Below, piece by piece: positions 6,299-8,659 of a DNA stretch of 8,659 nucleotides. The stretch covers positions 1 through 8,659 of the forward strand of contig CAAHEJ010000032.1 of the NCBI GenBank assembly GCA_900772495.1, given 5' to 3'. A model generated the notes under the pieces. It did no database searches. It was not told where the DNA came from and worked only from the letters and a program-made list of their open reading frames with translations. The translations under genes and the position numbers were made by a program. This stretch comes from an uncultured Campylobacter sp. GTDB taxonomy: Bacteria > Campylobacterota > Campylobacteria > Campylobacterales > Campylobacteraceae. Numbering within the stretch: position 1 is the stretch's first letter; each line of letters opens with the position of its first letter.

Positions 6299-6426
6299 CA
6301 ATAAAAACGATTAACAAAGAGCAATGAAAAGAAAAATTTAAGCAAATCAACAAAAATTTAAATTTTTAATTCAAACTTTTTTAAAACGCTCAATTTTTTA
6401 CGCCTTGTTTGCTACTGTGAAAATGT

Positions 6427-6456
6427 TTGCTTAAATTCACAAATTTCTGTTATAAT
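6427..6456 (+). promoter_or_regulatory. Promoter of the MazF-like gene
   Basis: TTGCTT (6427-6432), an 18-base spacer and an extended -10 TGTTATAAT (box 6451-6456). The predicted start is near 6463, leaving about 25 bases before the ATG and only a weak AAAGA as ribosome-binding site. No operator-like dyad that an autoregulating antitoxin might use is evident next to the box. Confidence 0.6.
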
Positions 6457-6487
6457 ACGCACTTTAATTTTTTGCAAAGACTTAAAA

Positions 6488-6889
6488 ATGGATAATCTAG
6501 CAAAACTTGACAAATGGAATGCAGTTAAAAAGAGCATTGATAAAAAGAATTTTAAACAAAAGATTGAAATTCAAAGGATTTATTGGGTAAGTATAGGGCA
6601 AAATGTCGGTAGTGAAGTGTATGGCAAGGGCAAGGATTTTGCTCGTCCTGTTTTGGTGGTAAAGGTGTTTTTCAATGACACTTTTTTGGGTGTGCCACTT
6701 ACAAGTAAGGCGAAAAATAAAACGGGTAGGCTTTATCACAAATTTATCGATAGTAAAAATAGGCTACAAGTAGCACTTTTGGGACAAATAAGGATTTTTG
6801 ACATTAAGCGAGTGGCAAATTATATCAGCAAGATAGAAAAGAGCGACTTTGAAAAGATAAGGGCGAAAATTCAAAAAGAGATTGTATAA
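6488..6889 (+). CDS. Solitary PemK/MazF-family toxin
   Basis: A 133-residue protein of the PemK/MazF family, typically ribosome-independent mRNA interferases that cut single-stranded RNA. Residues 1-28 form a charged helical extension. The fold follows: IYWVSIGQNVGSEVYGKGKDFARPVLVVKVF (31-61), FLGVPLTSK (66-74), YHKF (83-86), VALLGQIRIFD (95-105), then a C-terminal helix (117-130). R53 of RPVLV and T72/S73 of PLTSK are at the usual catalytic positions, and QIR (100-102) is the usual third motif. The GKGKDFxRPVLV form is common in chromosomal, often orphan, members. No antitoxin ORF lies next to it: 248 bases without a gene upstream and 170 downstream. The gene has its own promoter. Its stop codon touches the 3' end of a probable small RNA on the other strand. 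Confidence 0.88.
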   Translation: MDNLAKLDKWNAVKKSIDKKNFKQKIEIQRIYWVSIGQNVGSEVYGKGKDFARPVLVVKVFFNDTFLGVPLTSKAKNKTGRLYHKFIDSKNRLQVALLGQIRIFDIKRVANYISKIEKSDFEKIRAKIQKEIV

Positions 6890-6965
6890 AATACCCCCGC
6901 ACAAAGACGGGGAAACCTACCCTTGCGGGCAAGCCGATTTCTTTCATTGCTGAAAGATGAAAAAC
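6887..6965 (-). ncRNA. Probable structured small RNA, family not recognised
   Basis: About 79 nt, inferred from a consensus promoter at one end and an intrinsic terminator at the other. The predicted start is the G at 6965. From the 5' end: a U-rich stretch; a perfect 6-bp hairpin CUUUCA-GCAA-UGAAAG with a GNRA-type loop; a possible second hairpin CUUG-CCCG-CAAG; then a GC-rich terminator stem. UUUCAU/AUGAAA pairing competes with the first hairpin, so two folds are possible. It is not SRP RNA (no GGAAGGAAGCAG motif), tmRNA or 6S, and I see no riboswitch signature that I know. It lies downstream of purU on the same strand but has its own promoter. Its last bases overlap the MazF-like stop codon. 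It could equally be an antisense regulator or a trans-acting sRNA. Confidence 0.55.
6890..6912 (-). terminator. Intrinsic terminator of the small RNA
   Basis: On the minus strand CCCCGU (6907-6912) pairs with GCGGGG (6895-6900) around a 6-nt loop, followed by GTATTTTAT. On the plus strand the same hairpin follows the MazF-like stop after a few bases but lacks a T-run, so it acts mainly on the minus strand. Confidence 0.65.
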
Positions 6966-6971
6966 AAGGGC

Positions 6972-7000
6972 ATTATAGCACAAAAAAGATTTGATGTCAA
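6972..7000 (-). promoter_or_regulatory. Full consensus sigma-70 promoter of the small RNA
   Basis: On the minus strand TTGACA (6995-7000), a spacer of exactly 17 bases and TATAAT (6972-6977), with TGC before the box (extended -10). The other promoters in this window have at best a poor -35, so this should be the strongest one here. It points away from purU and toward the end of the MazF-like gene. Confidence 0.7.
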
Positions 7001-7059
7001 ATTTGTAATGAAACTTAGCAAACAAAATTCACGCACTTTTTCACAAAAGCCCAAAGTCC

Positions 7060-7887
7060 CTAAAACACTATGGTTTTGTTGTTTGAGATGAAAATTTTAT
7101 CCTCAAACACCAAGTCAAGTGCCTTTGAAAGCACATTTTTTTCGACATTTTGCCCAGCTTTTTTCATATCAAGCCAGCTGTCCTCGTGGCTCACATTTAG
7201 CACGGCTTGTGTGATGATGGGACCTTCATCAAGGTTGTTATTGACAAAATGCGCCGTTGCGCCGATGATTTTCACACCCCTTTCAAAGGCTTGTTTGTAG
7301 GGGTTTGCGCCGATAAAAGCGGGCAAAAATGAATGATGAATGTTGATAATTTGCCCCTCAAAATGCGCGACAAATTCAGGCGATAAGATACGCATATACT
7401 TTGCAAGCACGATATAATCGAACTTGTATTGTTTCAAGCACTCCAAAATAAGCTCTTCGTGCGCTTGTCTGCTTAAATTTTCGCTCTTTATGCTGTGGTA
7501 AGGTAGCTCAAACTTTTCTACCAAGCCGCAAAGCTCGTCATAGTTTGATATAACGGCTTTAATGTTTGCCAAAAGCTCGTTGCTGTAATGCTTTATCAGC
7601 AAGTCGCCCAAGCAATGCGCTTCCTTTGTCGCAAAAATCACAATGTCCTTTTTTTGCTTTTCATAAAGCTCCACTCGCGTTTTAGCGGGCAGCATAGCCT
7701 TTAAAGTGCCTATAAATGAGCCTTCATCAAACTCTCCCTCCAAAATCGCACGGAAAAAGAAAAGCCCCTCGCCCACGAATTCATCGTTTTTGACGATATT
7801 GAGCTGATATTTGAAAATCACATCAGCGATGCGGTAAATCAAGCCCTTTTCATCGCTCGTGGCGATTTTCAGCACAAATTGTTTCAT
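7060..7887 (-). CDS. purU: Formyltetrahydrofolate deformylase PurU
   Basis: Hydrolyses 10-formyl-tetrahydrofolate to formate and tetrahydrofolate, balancing the cytoplasmic one-carbon pool; in E. coli the formate feeds PurT. 275 residues from the ATG at 7887. The N-terminal ACT domain (about 1-75) begins FVLKIATSDEKGLIYRIADV. The formyltransferase-type catalytic domain follows, with INIHHSFLPAF (about 187-197, the catalytic Asn and His) and LDEGPIITQ (about 219-227, the catalytic Asp). The frame stays open ten codons upstream to 7917, but AAGGGG just before the 7887 ATG and homology to the ACT domain support the shorter start. That ATG overlaps the cca stop (ATGA), so the two genes are translationally coupled. 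No convincing terminator follows the stop. Confidence 0.95.
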   Translation of the reverse strand: MKQFVLKIATSDEKGLIYRIADVIFKYQLNIVKNDEFVGEGLFFFRAILEGEFDEGSFIGTLKAMLPAKTRVELYEKQKKDIVIFATKEAHCLGDLLIKHYSNELLANIKAVISNYDELCGLVEKFELPYHSIKSENLSRQAHEELILECLKQYKFDYIVLAKYMRILSPEFVAHFEGQIINIHHSFLPAFIGANPYKQAFERGVKIIGATAHFVNNNLDEGPIITQAVLNVSHEDSWLDMKKAGQNVEKNVLSKALDLVFEDKIFISNNKTIVF

Positions 7888-8659
7888 TTTATCCCCTTTA
7901 AATAGGTTTTTAGCCACTCATTTTTGCGTTTTTTGATTTGCTCGCCCAACTTCTTGCCCGAAAAGCCTAAATTTTCAAGCTCTTGCGTGTTTATTTGCGC
8001 TCGCAACGCCTTGTCATAGAGCTTTAAAGCCCTTGCTCTTTGCACTCTTTTTTCGTCCCAAAGCCCAAGCCAGCTTTTTAAGGGCATTTGCAAGGCGATT
8101 TGAGCTAAATTTAAATCACTCATTTCATCTTTAAAAAAAGGCTGTTTTGCGGCGTTTAAAAGCTCTTTTTTAAGCTGTGTTTTTGCGAAAAAAACCCTTT
8201 TTTCAATGCCAAAAAAATTTAAATAAAGATACAAAAACAAACCCTCATCGCTGATAAATTCGCGCGCCCTTTCAAGCATTTGCCTAAATTTAGTGGCGTT
8301 TTCGCACTTTGTGCTGTCATTTAAAAGCACGACTTGCTCTAAATTCAGCTTTTGCAAAGCCTCAAAGCCACGCTTTAAATTCTTTGCCTTAAAAAATTTA
8401 TAAAGTTCAGCGTTGATTCTGTCCCTACTCAAATCCCTTGTATCCATAGTTTGCATAAATTTCAAACTCTCATCGGCGATTTTTAAATCAAATCTTGCTA
8501 CAAAATGCACCGCTCTAAGCACGCGCAGGCTGTCCTCTTTAAAGCTCTCATCATCGATATGCCTTAAAATGCGGGCGTTTAAATCCTCCAACCCGCCGTA
8601 AAAGTCCAAAAATTCATCGTTAAAAATGTTTATCATCATAGAATTTATGGTAAAATCCC
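7884..8659 (-). CDS. cca: CCA tRNA nucleotidyltransferase, 3' part (cut by right edge)
   Basis: Adds or repairs the 3' CCA of tRNAs. The reading frame runs off the right edge (first full codon at 8657), so the N-terminal head with the GS and DxD catalytic motifs is outside. The visible part begins at DFTINSM, the conserved (R)RDFTINAM motif of class II CCA enzymes, then FYGGLEDL, EDSLRVLRAVHFVARFDLKI (the RxLRAxRFAA motif) and a degenerate SxERI-type motif (LSRDRINAELYKFF). The neck, body and tail helices follow; the C-terminus is lysine-rich (KKLGEQIKKRKNEWLKTYLKGIK). The ATG pair at 8636-8641 is internal, not the start. The stop overlaps the purU ATG by four bases. Confidence 0.93.
   Translation of the reverse strand, partial: DFTINSMMINIFNDEFLDFYGGLEDLNARILRHIDDESFKEDSLRVLRAVHFVARFDLKIADESLKFMQTMDTRDLSRDRINAELYKFFKAKNLKRGFEALQKLNLEQVVLLNDSTKCENATKFRQMLERAREFISDEGLFLYLYLNFFGIEKRVFFAKTQLKKELLNAAKQPFFKDEMSDLNLAQIALQMPLKSWLGLWDEKRVQRARALKLYDKALRAQINTQELENLGFSGKKLGEQIKKRKNEWLKTYLKGIK

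Noticed and set aside
6887..6965. Small RNA as SRP (4.5S) RNA, tmRNA or a folate/purine riboswitch of purU
   Set aside because: The GGAAGGAAGCAG core of SRP RNA and any tmRNA features are absent. A riboswitch for purU is ruled out because the RNA lies downstream of purU with its own promoter and terminator.
6825..7025. 66-codon minus-strand ORF (MKEIGLPARVGFPVFVRG segment)
   Set aside because: It runs across the consensus promoter, the small RNA and its terminator and is antisense to the toxin's 3' end. The GC-rich RNA stems explain its composition.
1..8659. CRISPR arrays, insertion sequences, integrase genes, tRNA or rRNA genes
   Set aside because: No regularly spaced repeats, transposase or integrase motifs, terminal inverted repeats, or tRNA/rRNA signatures were seen on either strand.

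Overview
The window looks like a chromosomal segment from Campylobacter or a close campylobacterotal relative. The DNA is AT-rich. Promoters are TATAAT boxes, mostly without a -35 element. The GlmU and PurU sequences are of Campylobacter type, and a purU-cca neighbourhood is, from memory, also found in C. jejuni. I cannot name the species.

Layout. The left edge (1-471, minus) is the 5' half of glmU, for UDP-GlcNAc synthesis. Next is a 68-aa minus-strand membrane-anchored protein with two cysteines (561-767). The plus strand then carries a compact three-gene operon (about 1025-3373): a three-TM MotA/ZorA-like stator protein with a coiled-coil tail of roughly 290 residues, an abutting MotB/ZorB-like OmpA-domain partner, and a 4-bp-overlapping 98-aa zinc-ribbon protein resembling an HNH nuclease that has lost its histidines. 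A second minus-strand small protein (3499-3780), paralogous to the first, faces the end of this operon. Then come a 773-codon minus-strand autotransporter (3918-6239) with an 11-nt poly-G tract just upstream of its TTG start, a plus-strand solitary PemK/MazF-type toxin (6488-6889), a probable small RNA on the minus strand (about 6887-6965) with a full consensus promoter, and the translationally coupled cca-purU pair (minus, cca cut by the right edge).

How it fits together. glmU, cca and purU are housekeeping genes, and the roughly 6.5 kb between them is accessory. The three-gene operon is the best candidate for an undescribed system. Its membrane part matches the Zorya defence motor (ZorA/ZorB), and its third protein stands where type II Zorya has the HNH nuclease ZorE, but it is tiny and appears catalytically dead. 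It could be a reduced Zorya-like system or a non-defence envelope motor; sequence alone does not decide. The autotransporter carries a likely phase-variation tract in its 5' leader. The MazF-like gene has no antitoxin gene beside it, but its stop codon touches the 3' end of the convergent small RNA.
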